The notes beneath the pieces are model-generated. The model saw only the letters and a program-made list of their open reading frames with translations, did no database searches and had not been told where the DNA came from. Below, one piece after another: positions 1-8,167 of a stretch of DNA of 64,000 bases (position 1 is its first letter; every line of letters begins with the position of its first letter). A program made the position numbers and the translations under genes. Source of the stretch: Flavobacterium hibernum (GTDB lineage Bacteria; Bacteroidota; Bacteroidia; Flavobacteriales; Flavobacteriaceae). The DNA lies in contig NZ_JPRK01000007.1 of assembly GCF_000832125.1 (NCBI RefSeq), positions 1 to 64,000 on the forward strand. The letters run 5' to 3'.

Positions 1-83
1 AAACCCGACAGGTTTTTAAAACCTGTTGGGTTTACTAAACGTAAAAAATCCCAAACTCCACAATTGGAATTTGGGATTTTTTT
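1..83. terminator. Two tandem hairpins at the left edge, the second a bidirectional terminator
   Basis: Positions 2-33 form an inverted repeat (AACCCGACAGGTTT against AAACCTGTTGGGTT). Positions 46-83 form a second stem (AAAAATCCCAAA against TTTGGGATTTTT) flanked by an A-run and a T-run, so it could terminate in both directions. It lies 20 bp downstream of the M1 aminopeptidase stop codon. A near copy of the second stem occurs at 51006-51053. Confidence 0.7.
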
Positions 84-102
84 ATTAAAATTTTCCGAAT
101 TT

Positions 103-1758
103 TTATTCAACTATATTAGAACTCGTAACATAGAAGTTTTTATCAACCTCAATAGTTCTTTTATCACCTGTAATTTTTTCAGATTTCCATTCTGTAGTTG
201 GTTTTAACCACATTTCTTCACCGTTTAAAGTTACTTTTACCGGCATATCAAATTTAGCCACACAATTTGTCCAATGATATCCAAAAGCTCCATTTTTAAA
301 AATATATTCAAAAACAGGAATTTGTGTAGTTGTTAAATATTGAGCAAATACTCTATTAAAGTTAATTCCAGATTGTGTATTGATATAATCCTGAATTTGT
401 TGAGATGTAACCGTTTGGTGGTAAAAAGTCTTATTTAAACCTCTTAAAATCGATTTCCACTTAGCATCGTCATTTACAATCTGACGAATCGTATGCAACA
501 TATTTGCCCCTTTTGGGTACATATCACCAGATCCTTCATTGTTTACGTCATAATGTCCAATAATTGGCTTATCGTTTTCAATGATTTTTCGGCAGCCAAT
601 AACATATTCAGCACCAGCATCTTTACCATAATAATATTCCAAGAAAAGACTTTCAGAATAATTCGTGAAACTCTCATGAATCCACATATCAGCAATATCT
701 TTATACGTAATATTGTTTGCAAACCATTCGTGACCAGATTCGTGAATAATGATAAAATCAAATTTTAGTCCCCAGCCACTTCCGCTTAAATCACGTCCTA
801 AATAACCATTTTTAAAGCCATTTCCGTATGTAACACTACTTTGGTGTTCCATACCTAAATAAGGTGCTTCGACCAATTTATAACTATCTTCATAAAAAGG
901 GTAAGGTCCAAACCAGTTCTCAAATGCTTTCAACATTCTTGGAACATCTTTAAAATGCTCTTTGGCTATAGCCAAATTATCTCTCAAAACGTAATAACTA
1001 CAATCTAAATCGCCTTTTTCTCCTTTATATTTCTCAGAGAAATTAACATAATCTCCAATATTAATATTTACACCATAATTATTAATTGGATTCGAAACAT
1101 ACCAATTGAATGTTTTCGTACCATCTTTCTCTTTTTTAACGCTTTGTAATCTTCCGTTCGAAACATCAGTCAAATCTCCCGGAACATTTACGCTAATCAA
1201 CATATTCTCTACTTCATCGTACATATGATCCTTACACGGCCACCAAACGCTAGCGCCCAATCCCTGACATGATGAAGCAATAAAATCTTTACCATTTTTA
1301 TCTTTTTTCCAAGTAATTCCGCCATCCCAAGGTGGTTTAATAGCCTCTTTGGGTTTTCCTCCAAATGAAATTAGAATCTCTTTCGTTTCGCCTACCTTTT
1401 GAGGAGCAGTTAATTCAATAAAAAATGCATTTCCATCTCTTTCAAACTTTAGCTCTTTACCATCTTGTGTTACCTTATAGATCTGCATTGGTTGCTGCAA
1501 ATCAATTTGCATTTTATTATAAGTGCTCAAAACGGTATAACGTACAGTATTTGAACCAGTAATAGTTTTCTCTTTTGGATTTACTTTTACATCTAAATGA
1601 TAGTATTTTAAATCCCACCAAGCACGCTCTTTTGTAATGCTTCCGCGTAAAGTATCCTGATGAGTAAAAACCGTTTCAGACTTGTTTAAAAGTCCTTGCG
1701 CATTGGCCGTAAAACCAAATAAAAAGGCGGTCAAAGCGCCACAGAAGTATTTTTTCAT
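103..1758 (-). CDS. Secreted M1 family metallopeptidase (aminopeptidase)
   Basis: Predicted 551-residue zinc aminopeptidase of the M1 (gluzincin) family, which removes N-terminal residues from peptides. A signal peptide (MKKYFCGALTAFLFG, ending near ANA-QG) indicates export. Zinc ligands are visible as HESGH at residues 339-343 and Glu362 in the WIHES segment; the exopeptidase motif is GMEHQ in place of the usual GAMEN. The open frame extends 18 codons further upstream to 1812, but that start is rejected: a good promoter (1810-1841) puts the transcript start near 1803, and the signal peptide begins cleanly at 1758. The protein is shorter than M1 enzymes that carry a C-terminal ERAP1-like domain. 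It is transcribed away from the broken CBM9 gene. Confidence 0.88.
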   Translation of the reverse strand: MKKYFCGALTAFLFGFTANAQGLLNKSETVFTHQDTLRGSITKERAWWDLKYYHLDVKVNPKEKTITGSNTVRYTVLSTYNKMQIDLQQPMQIYKVTQDGKELKFERDGNAFFIELTAPQKVGETKEILISFGGKPKEAIKPPWDGGITWKKDKNGKDFIASSCQGLGASVWWPCKDHMYDEVENMLISVNVPGDLTDVSNGRLQSVKKEKDGTKTFNWYVSNPINNYGVNINIGDYVNFSEKYKGEKGDLDCSYYVLRDNLAIAKEHFKDVPRMLKAFENWFGPYPFYEDSYKLVEAPYLGMEHQSSVTYGNGFKNGYLGRDLSGSGWGLKFDFIIIHESGHEWFANNITYKDIADMWIHESFTNYSESLFLEYYYGKDAGAEYVIGCRKIIENDKPIIGHYDVNNEGSGDMYPKGANMLHTIRQIVNDDAKWKSILRGLNKTFYHQTVTSQQIQDYINTQSGINFNRVFAQYLTTTQIPVFEYIFKNGAFGYHWTNCVAKFDMPVKVTLNGEEMWLKPTTEWKSEKITGDKRTIEVDKNFYVTSSNIVE

Positions 1759-1809
1759 ACTCAGTAAATATTTTCTTTTATTGAAATAATTAAGGTTCCA
1801 AAACCTATT

Positions 1810-1841
1810 CAAACTTAAACAAATGTAAACATTCGAATCAA
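1810..1841 (-). promoter_or_regulatory. Bacteroidota-type promoter of the M1 aminopeptidase
   Basis: On the minus strand TAAGTTTG (plus 1810-1817) matches the Bacteroidota -7 element TAnnTTTG. A TTG (plus 1839-1841) stands 21 bp upstream, the same spacing as in the his promoter. The inferred transcript start is near 1803, about 45 nt before the ATG at 1758. Confidence 0.65.
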
Positions 1842-1937
1842 GTTTTAAATGCTTTTACAGAGGCTATTCAGAAAAAATAATGTTAAAATTTGTTTATTCT
1901 TCTGTATTTTACCGAATCAAATTCATTTTTTCTATTT

Positions 1938-2435
1938 ATGAAAACAAGTAAAATCTTTGGGATTTTAGCCCTAATATGTTCTATCACAAATTATGCGCAA
2001 ACTATTTCAATTCATAAAACAACTGAAAAAATAAGTATTAATGGAGATTTATCAGATTGGAAAAACCCATTTTTAGGTCCATTTACAATTCACAATTCCG
2101 GACAAAAAGCTTCTCAGAATACTATGGTTTCACTTTCGTGGAATGACGAAAATTTATACATCGCCTATCGCTCTACAGATTCTAAAATCGTTGGAAAATC
2201 TCAAAAAAAAGATGCTCCGATTTTTAGTACCGAAATTAAAATTCCGTTTTTGAGTTTAAAAACTATTAAAAACGGTAGTTTCAAAAAGCCAAAAATTGGA
2301 ACAAAATGGAATGGAAATACTTTTAGAATTGATTACTATAAAACAACCTAATACCTTGCTTTACAAGCCTATAAAAGCTCAAGGTTTGGATTTTATCAAC
2401 CACAGGAATTTGTAGTTTTTGAGTTTATGGAGTAG
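1938..2435 (+). pseudogene. Broken secreted CBM9-like (family 9 carbohydrate-binding) protein
   Basis: The frame starts with a signal peptide (MKTSKIFGILALICSITNYA) and continues into a CBM9-like N-terminal half (INGDLSDWKNP, then VSLSWNDENLYIAYRSTDSK). It then joins directly to the family's last strands (EIKIPFLSL, FRIDYYK). Roughly 60 central residues expected for this fold seem to be missing. An in-frame TAA at 2349-2351 stops it at 137 residues. The same frame then stays open for 27 codons to a TAG at 2433, encoding FGFYQPQEFVVFEF, which resembles the usual C-terminal end of these proteins. I read this as a decayed gene; a short functional product ending at 2351 is the alternative. The ATG at 1938 is preferred over an upstream in-frame one at 1890 because the signal peptide starts there. 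Confidence 0.6.
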
Positions 2436-2448
2436 TATTGAGATGGTA

Positions 2449-2497
2449 CACGGATAAGGCGGATTCGCTAAAGCGAAGACGCGGAGCTATACGGATT
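2449..2497. repeat. Dispersed GCGGATTCGCTAAAGCGAA repeat, copy 1
   Basis: The segment contains the short palindrome TTCGCT-AA-AGCGAA flanked by ACGGAT/GCGGA words. A second copy of the same core lies at 19631-19690. It is intergenic and has no coding potential. Confidence 0.5.
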
Positions 2498-2512
2498 ATT
2501 TATTTTCATTTT

Positions 2513-2612
2513 TGTCATTTCGAGGAACGAGAAATCACACCAGTTAAAATATAAAAATTGGAGATATACTTTACGGAATCTCTAGTGTGATTTCTCGTTC
2601 CTCGAAATGACA
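2513..2612. repeat. Perfect 28-bp inverted repeat (hairpin family, copy A)
   Basis: Arms at 2513-2540 and 2585-2612 are exact reverse complements, starting TGTCATTTCGAGGAACGAG. They enclose a 44-bp unpaired centre. The element lies 8 bp beyond the hisIE stop and between the convergent ends of the broken CBM9 gene and the his operon, so it may also act as a 3' end for his mRNA. Related elements are at 15170-15213, 47062-47165 and 50360-50496. Confidence 0.85.
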
Positions 2613-2620
2613 AGTTTATA

Positions 2621-3217
2621 TTATTTCTGACGTTTTTTCAAAACATCTACAACATCATTCAATTGAAATCCTTTTGCTTGTAATAAAATCAAGTAATGAA
2701 ATAACAAATCAGCGCTTTCACTCAAGAATAAATCATCGTTATCATCTTTGGCTTCGATAACTACTTCTACAGCTTCTTCACCAACTTTTTGAGCTATTTT
2801 ATTGATTCCTTTTTCGAATAATGAAGCAACATAACTTTTCTCAGAATCAGCGTTTTCTCTTCTGGTCTTGATTGTGTTTTCTAATTGCGAAATGAAACCG
2901 TAATTTTCTTTGTTTTCTTCTTGCCAGCAGGTATCTGCGCCTGTGTGACATGTTGGACCAACTGGTTTTGCCTGAATTAAAAGTGTATCGCCATCGCAAT
3001 CATTTTTAATACTTACCAAATTCAAAAAGTTACCACTCTCCTCGCCTTTTGTCCAAAGTCTTTGTTTTGAACGACTAAAGAAAGTGACTTTTTGTGTTTC
3101 TAATGTTTTTTGAAGCGATTCTTCATTCATATATCCCAACATCAAAACATTTTTTGTTTCTGAGTCCTGAATAATTGCGGGAATCAATCCGTGTGCGCTT
3201 TTTATATCTACGTTCAT
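2621..3217 (-). CDS. hisIE: Bifunctional phosphoribosyl-AMP cyclohydrolase / phosphoribosyl-ATP diphosphatase
   Basis: 198-residue fusion catalysing histidine biosynthesis steps 2 and 3: removal of pyrophosphate from PR-ATP, then ring opening of PR-AMP. The HisI part (about residues 1-105) shows the metal-binding DCDGD (73-77), and Cys74, Cys90 and Cys97 in the HTGADTCW region. The HisE part (about 106-198) has the EEAVEVVIEA and ESADLLFHYLILL helices typical of the MazG-like fold. It is the last gene of the operon, 76 bp after hisF, and is followed by a strong hairpin. The length is normal for the bifunctional form. Confidence 0.97.
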   Translation of the reverse strand: MNVDIKSAHGLIPAIIQDSETKNVLMLGYMNEESLQKTLETQKVTFFSRSKQRLWTKGEESGNFLNLVSIKNDCDGDTLLIQAKPVGPTCHTGADTCWQEENKENYGFISQLENTIKTRRENADSEKSYVASLFEKGINKIAQKVGEEAVEVVIEAKDDNDDLFLSESADLLFHYLILLQAKGFQLNDVVDVLKKRQK

Positions 3218-3293
3218 TTTTATTTTAGATTTTTGAGTTTAGATTTCTGAACTCTTTAATTTTAGATTAAATTTTATGTCTTGCTTCTATTTT
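3218..3293. repeat. TTTAGATT-type spacer between hisF and hisIE
   Basis: The 76-bp gap is built from TTTAGATTT/GATTTCTGA words in loose tandem. Similar words fill the hisH-hisA gap at 4899-4983. No gene or clear hairpin is visible. Confidence 0.4.
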
Positions 3294-4049
3294 CTAAAGT
3301 CTAACTTCAATTCCATTACCCCTAAGTTCTTCTTTCAAAGCTTTTATCTCGATTTCTTTAAAGTGAAAAACACTTGCTGCCAAAGCTGCATCAGCTTTTC
3401 CTACTTTAAAAGAATCTACGAAATGCTGAATATTTCCAGCTCCGCCCGAAGCGATAATTGGAATATTAATTAACGTTGACAATTTAGCCAAAGCTTCGTT
3501 TGCAAAACCATTTTTGGTTCCGTCATTATCCATTGAAGTGAATAAAATTTCACCTGCACCACGTTCTGCAACTTCTACAGCCCAATCGAATAAATTGAGT
3601 TCTGTTGGTACTTTTCCACCCACTAAATGCACAATCCATTGTCCGTCAATTTGTTTAGCATCAATCGCCACAACAACGCATTGGCTTCCAAATTTCTGAG
3701 CTAAATCATTAATTAACTGCGGATTTTTTACTGCAGATGAATTGATCGAAACTTTATCTGCTCCGTTATTCAAGAGAATTTCAACATCTTCAACAGACGA
3801 AATTCCGCCACCAACCGTAAATGGAATATTAATTTTTTCGGCTACGCTTCGTACCATATTAACCAACGTTTTACGTCGTTCTTCTGTTGCCGAAATATCC
3901 AAAAAAACCAATTCATCAGCGCCTTCAGCCGAATAAATTTCAGCCAATTCAACCGGATCGCCCGCATCGCGCAAGTCAACGAAGTTAACACCTTTTACAG
4001 TTCTTCCGTTTTTTATATCTAAACAAGGTATGATTCTTTTTGCTAACAT
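3294..4049 (-). CDS. hisF: Imidazole glycerol phosphate synthase, cyclase subunit HisF
   Basis: 251-residue beta/alpha barrel that uses ammonia from HisH to turn PRFAR into imidazole glycerol phosphate and AICAR. The catalytic aspartates of the family are in place: Asp11 (CLDIKNG) and Asp130 (VVAIDAK). Phosphate-binding glycine segments are visible (VGGGISS near 79, ASGGAGN near 200). Length and start match the family. It sits 105 bp after hisA in the usual HisA-HisF order. Confidence 0.98.
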   Translation of the reverse strand: MLAKRIIPCLDIKNGRTVKGVNFVDLRDAGDPVELAEIYSAEGADELVFLDISATEERRKTLVNMVRSVAEKINIPFTVGGGISSVEDVEILLNNGADKVSINSSAVKNPQLINDLAQKFGSQCVVVAIDAKQIDGQWIVHLVGGKVPTELNLFDWAVEVAERGAGEILFTSMDNDGTKNGFANEALAKLSTLINIPIIASGGAGNIQHFVDSFKVGKADAALAASVFHFKEIEIKALKEELRGNGIEVRL

Positions 4050-4154
4050 TTTTTTAATGTGTCAATTTGTAAATTAGAAAATTAGTCAATTAGAAAATTA
4101 GAAAATTTAACTTTGTGCTAAATAATTATCTAATTTTCTAATTGGCACATTATC
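4050..4154. repeat. TCAATTAGAAAAT-family spacer between hisA and hisF
   Basis: This 105-bp gap holds several copies of (G)TCAATTAGAAAAT on one side and the complementary ATTTTCTAATTG on the other, so it can fold back on itself. Copies of the same words occur at 36529-36658 and 54150-54186. Confidence 0.5.
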
Positions 4155-4898
4155 TCATTTGCTAATTATGTAATTTTCCAATTGTTTTAAGGTAATTCTT
4201 CCTTCGTAAATTGCTTTTCCAATTATGGTTCCTTCGCAGCCTAATTCAGCTAGTCTTGGTAATTCATCAAAAGTAGAAATTCCTCCGGATGCGATTAATT
4301 TAATCTCGACTCCGCTTGATTTGACATTACAGTTTTCTAAAATTTTGCCGTACAAATCAAAACTTGGCCCTTGAAGCATTCCGTCTTTTGCAATATCGGT
4401 ACAAATAACGTATTGAATTCCTTTTGTTTGATAATCCTGAATAAACGGAATTAAATTTTCATTTGATTCTTCTAACCAACCCGAAACTGCAATTTTTTCG
4501 TCTTTAGCATCGGCTCCCAGAATAATTTTATCTGAACCATATTCTGAAATCCATTTTTCGAAAATTACTCTGTTTTTTACAGCAATACTTCCGCCAGTTA
4601 TTTGACTTGCACCACTTTCAAAAGCAATTCTCAAATCATCATCTGATTTTAAACCACCTCCAAAATCGATCTGTAAACTCGTTTGCGAAGCAATTTGCTC
4701 CAATATTTTATAATTTACAATCTTACTCGATTTTGCGCCGTCAAGATCTACTAAATGCAAATATTCTATTCCGTGTGCTTCAAAAGATTTTGCAACTTCA
4801 AGCGGATTCTCATTGTAAATTATTTTAGTATCGTAATCTCCTTTTGATAAACGAACGCATTTTCCGTCAATGATATCTATAGCTGGTATTATTCTCAT
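4155..4898 (-). CDS. hisA: ProFAR isomerase HisA
   Basis: 247-residue beta/alpha barrel performing the Amadori-type isomerisation of ProFAR to PRFAR (histidine step 4). The two catalytic aspartates expected for the family are visible as Asp8 (PAIDIIDGK) and Asp130 (ILGADAKD). Phosphate-binding glycines appear in DFGGGLKS (78-85) and ASGGIST. It is flanked by hisH upstream (85 bp) and hisF downstream. The gene is full length with no anomalies. Confidence 0.98.
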   Translation of the reverse strand: MRIIPAIDIIDGKCVRLSKGDYDTKIIYNENPLEVAKSFEAHGIEYLHLVDLDGAKSSKIVNYKILEQIASQTSLQIDFGGGLKSDDDLRIAFESGASQITGGSIAVKNRVIFEKWISEYGSDKIILGADAKDEKIAVSGWLEESNENLIPFIQDYQTKGIQYVICTDIAKDGMLQGPSFDLYGKILENCNVKSSGVEIKLIASGGISTFDELPRLAELGCEGTIIGKAIYEGRITLKQLENYIISK

Positions 4899-4983
4899 TT
4901 TTTGATATTTTAGATTTCTGATTTTAGATTTTAGATTCTAAAAATTGAAATTATTTTTTGATATTGATTTTTGATATTGAAAT

Positions 4984-5565
4984 CTACATTTTTAAAAAAT
5001 TCTCTAATATTTTCTCTCCAACTGCTCCACTTTTTTCTGGGTGAAATTGTGTACCGTAAAAATTATCTTTTTTTAATGCAGATGCGTATTCAAGTTCGTA
5101 ATTGGTTGTTGCTATTGCTTCATCGCAATTTGGCGCATAAAAACTATGTACCAAATACATAAATTCATTCTCTGAAATACCTTTAAACAAATCTGATTTT
5201 AAATCATAAATCTGATTCCATCCCATTTGAGGCACTTTTACTTTTGCTGTAAATTTTACAACATCAACATCAAAAATATCTAAGCCTTTGGTATTTCCTT
5301 CTTCAGATGATTTGCACATTAATTGCATTCCCAAACAAATTCCTAAAACCGGTCGCTTTAAAGTTGGAATTAAACTATCCAAACCGCTTTCTTTGAGTTT
5401 TTTCATTGCCGAACTCGCTTCGCCAACTCCTGGAAAAATCACTTTATCTGCTGCTTGAATTTCTTCCGGATTATTACTCAAAACGGCTTTAAAACCAAGC
5501 CTTTCGATAGCAAACATTATACTCTGAATATTTCCTGCTCCGTAATTTATAATTACTATTTTCAT
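4984..5565 (-). CDS. hisH: Imidazole glycerol phosphate synthase, glutamine amidotransferase subunit HisH
   Basis: 193-residue class I glutamine amidotransferase that supplies ammonia to HisF. The nucleophile is Cys77 in LGICLGMQL; His175 and Glu177 in QFHPEKSG complete the triad. The N-terminal IINYGAGNIQS segment is typical of HisH. It is placed between hisB and hisA, with an 85-bp gap to hisA made of TTTAGATT and TTTTTGATATTGA repeats. Confidence 0.98.
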   Translation of the reverse strand: MKIVIINYGAGNIQSIMFAIERLGFKAVLSNNPEEIQAADKVIFPGVGEASSAMKKLKESGLDSLIPTLKRPVLGICLGMQLMCKSSEEGNTKGLDIFDVDVVKFTAKVKVPQMGWNQIYDLKSDLFKGISENEFMYLVHSFYAPNCDEAIATTNYELEYASALKKDNFYGTQFHPEKSGAVGEKILENFLKM

Positions 5566-5666
5566 TTATTTAGTCTTAAAGTCCAAAGTCCAAAGTCTTA
5601 AAGTCGCTTCTTGATATCCTTAATATAGAAATCTTTCGACTTTATGACTTTCAACTTTTGACTAAA
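5566..5666. repeat. AAAGTC-type spacer between hisB and hisH
   Basis: The 101-bp gap contains tandem CTTAAAGTC/CCAAAGTC words followed by the complementary GACTTTATGACTTTCAACTTTTGACT. It can form an imperfect hairpin within the his mRNA. Confidence 0.4.
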
Positions 5667-6803
5667 TTAAAGCATTCCTTTCGTCGAAGGCAAAATCATT
5701 TTTTCTGTATCTCTTTTTACGGCTACTTTTATCGCTTTTGCGAAAGCTTTAAAAATCGCTTCAATTTTGTGGTGTTCGTTTGTTCCTTCTGCTTTTATGT
5801 TGATGTTGGCTTTAGCTCCATCAGAGAACGATTTAAAGAAATGATAAAACATTTCTGTTGGCATTTTGCCTACCATTTCGCGTTTAAATTCCGTTTCCCA
5901 AACCAACCAGTTTCTTCCGCCAAAATCAATTGCTACTTGCGAAAGACAATCATCCATTGGCAAACAGAATCCGTAACGTTCGATTCCCAGTTTATTACCT
6001 AATGCTTTTGCAAAAACTTCTCCAAGTGCAATCGCGGTATCTTCAATCGTGTGGTGTTCATCAACTTCTAAATCGCCTTTTACCAGAATTTCCAAGTCCA
6101 TTTGACCGTGACGCGCAATTTGATCTAACATATGATCAAAGAAAGCAATTCCAGTCTCTATTTTACTTTTTCCGGTTCCGTCTAAGTTCAAATTGATATA
6201 AATATCTGTTTCATTGGTTTTACGAGTAATCGAAGCCGAACGAGCTTCTAATTTTAAAAACTCATAAATGGCTTTCCAACTCATCGTTTGAAGAATAATC
6301 GTATCGTTTAGTTCTTCACGTTTCGATGATATTTCATTGCTTCCAATTCCATCATTATCATTGATAAAAATTGCTTTTGCGCCAAGGTTTTTCGCCAATT
6401 CAACATCTGTTAAACGGTCTCCTAAAACAAAAGAATTTTCTAAATCATATTCCGGATTATTCAAATATTTGGTTAACATTCCAGTTCTTGGTTTGCGTGT
6501 TGGTGCATTATCTTCTGGAAAAGATCTGTCGATAAATATATCATCAAATAAAACTCCTTCATTTTCGAAGGCCTTTAAGATAAAATTCTGCGTTGGCCAA
6601 AACGTATCTTCTGGAAAACTATCCGTTCCTAATCCGTCTTGATTCGTTACCATTGCCAATTCGTAATCTAATTCGCTGGCAATCTTAGCCAAATATTGAA
6701 AAGCTTTTGGATAAAATTCTACTTTCTCTAAAGCGTCTAATTGATAATTTTCAGGTTCTAAAACGATCGTTCCATCACGATCGATAAAAAGTACTTTTTT
6801 CAT
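5667..6803 (-). CDS. hisB: Bifunctional histidinol-phosphatase / imidazoleglycerol-phosphate dehydratase
   Basis: 378-residue fusion. The N-terminal HAD phosphatase (about 1-170) carries the DxDGT motif at Asp8/Asp10 (FIDRDGTIV) and VTNQDGLG, and dephosphorylates histidinol phosphate. The C-terminal IGP dehydratase (about 190-378) has [13 protein letters not shown] and the metal-binding [13 protein letters not shown]. This enteric-like fusion is normal in Bacteroidota. It follows hisC after a 198-bp gap that holds a nested inverted repeat. Confidence 0.97.
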   Translation of the reverse strand: MKKVLFIDRDGTIVLEPENYQLDALEKVEFYPKAFQYLAKIASELDYELAMVTNQDGLGTDSFPEDTFWPTQNFILKAFENEGVLFDDIFIDRSFPEDNAPTRKPRTGMLTKYLNNPEYDLENSFVLGDRLTDVELAKNLGAKAIFINDNDGIGSNEISSKREELNDTIILQTMSWKAIYEFLKLEARSASITRKTNETDIYINLNLDGTGKSKIETGIAFFDHMLDQIARHGQMDLEILVKGDLEVDEHHTIEDTAIALGEVFAKALGNKLGIERYGFCLPMDDCLSQVAIDFGGRNWLVWETEFKREMVGKMPTEMFYHFFKSFSDGAKANINIKAEGTNEHHKIEAIFKAFAKAIKVAVKRDTEKMILPSTKGML

Positions 6804-6820
6804 AATTTATATTTTTGTTC

Positions 6821-6970
6821 TGCCACAGATTAAAAAGATTAAAATGATTTTTATTCCTTGATGTTATTTTTTTTTGCCACGAATTTCACGAAATAGCACG
6901 AATTGAATTAGTGAAAATTCGTGAAATTCGTGGCGAAAAAAAATCTATTTAATCTATAAAATCTGTGGCA
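6821..6970. repeat. Nested inverted repeat between hisC and hisB
   Basis: An outer pair, TGCCACAGATT (6821-6831) and AATCTGTGGCA (6960-6970), encloses an inner pair, GCCACGAATTTCACGAA (6876-6892) and its complement (6918-6934). The whole 150 bp can fold as one long hairpin inside the his transcript. There is no coding potential. Confidence 0.7.
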
Positions 6971-7001
6971 AAAAACCTTTGTTTGCTTTGCGGTTATACT
7001 T

Positions 7002-8048
7002 TTATTTCAATTGCTTCAACTCCTTAATCAAAACTGCATTTTCTTCTGGAATTCCAATCGTAAAACGCAGACAATTTTCGCATAGTGGCTGTGTTGTTCT
7101 GTTTCGAATTACGATACCTTTTGCAATTAATTGATCGTATCTTTTATTAGCATCGTCAACTTTTACTAGGACAAAATTGGCTTCGGTTGGATATACTTTT
7201 TCAACAAAACTAACTTCAAGTAAAACTTTAAGTAACTCTTCTCTTTGCTCAATAATAGAAGCTATTTCTTGTTTTATTTTATCAGAATCATTCAATCGAA
7301 GAATTGCTCTTTGCTGCGTTAGCTCATTAACATTGTAAGGTGGTTTAATTTTATTTAAAACCGAAATTACAGCTTCAGAACCATAACAAATTCCTAAACG
7401 AATTCCTGCTAAACCATATGCTTTTGATAAAGTTTGTGTGATAACCAAATTAGGATATTCGTCGATTTCTGTTAGCCAACTTTCTTTATCCGAGAAGTCA
7501 ATATAAGCTTCGTCAATTACAACTAAACCTTTAAAATTCTGCAATAATTTCACCACACTTTCGTCCGAAAAAGAATTTCCGGTTGGGTTGTTTGGAGAAC
7601 ACAAAAAGATGATTTTTGTATTGTTATCAACGGCATCCAAAATCTTTTCGACTTGTGGCTGAAAATCTGTCGAAAGTAAAACTTCTCTATTTTCTACCGC
7701 ATTAATATTCGCAAGAACACTGTACATTCCGTATGTTGGTGGTAACGAAATAATATTGTCAATTTTTGGCTCGCAAAATGCTCTGAAAAGTAAATCCAGA
7801 ACTTCATCACTTCCGTTTCCTAATAAAATCTGACTTGATTTTACGCTATTATTCTTAGCTAAAATTGCTTTAACTGAATTCTGTTGTGGATCTGGATAAC
7901 GATTTACCCCATTCTGAAATGGATTTTCGTTAGCATCCAAAAAAATCATTTCGGCAGTATCAAAATCTTCAAACTCATCACGCGCTGATGAATACGGCTT
8001 TAAAGTTTTTACGTTTTCACGTGTTATTGTGTTTATATCGAATTTCAT
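7002..8048 (-). CDS. hisC: Histidinol-phosphate aminotransferase HisC
   Basis: 348-residue fold-type I PLP aminotransferase converting imidazole acetol phosphate and glutamate to histidinol phosphate. The PLP-binding lysine is Lys209 in TLSKAYGLAGIRLG. Family signatures LGNGSDE, SPNNPTGN and VIDEAYIDF are all present, as is an Arg-rich C-terminal substrate segment (FTIGIPEEN). The gap to hisD (119 bp) is CT-rich simple sequence. Confidence 0.97.
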   Translation of the reverse strand: MKFDINTITRENVKTLKPYSSARDEFEDFDTAEMIFLDANENPFQNGVNRYPDPQQNSVKAILAKNNSVKSSQILLGNGSDEVLDLLFRAFCEPKIDNIISLPPTYGMYSVLANINAVENREVLLSTDFQPQVEKILDAVDNNTKIIFLCSPNNPTGNSFSDESVVKLLQNFKGLVVIDEAYIDFSDKESWLTEIDEYPNLVITQTLSKAYGLAGIRLGICYGSEAVISVLNKIKPPYNVNELTQQRAILRLNDSDKIKQEIASIIEQREELLKVLLEVSFVEKVYPTEANFVLVKVDDANKRYDQLIAKGIVIRNRTTQPLCENCLRFTIGIPEENAVLIKELKQLK

Positions 8049-8167
8049 TTTTTTATTTTTTAGGAGAGTAAAGAATCAAGAAACAACATGAAAGACTCAA
8101 ATCTAATCCCTTAACTCTTACTTCTTTCCTCTTGCTTCTTGCTTCTATTCTCTTTGCTCTATATTCT
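8049..8167. repeat. CT-rich simple-repeat spacer between hisD and hisC
   Basis: The gap consists of variants of CTTGCTTCTATTCTCTTT with a short complementary GAGTAAAGAATCAAGAA stretch at the hisC side. Near copies occur in the spacer at 63225-63333. Confidence 0.4.

Noticed and set aside
103..1812. Start of the M1 aminopeptidase at 1812
   Set aside because: The promoter -7 box overlaps 1810-1817, so a start there would lie upstream of the transcript start.
5667..6803. HisB phosphatase-dehydratase fusion as unusual
   Set aside because: This fusion is a known, widespread form, and the operon order agrees.
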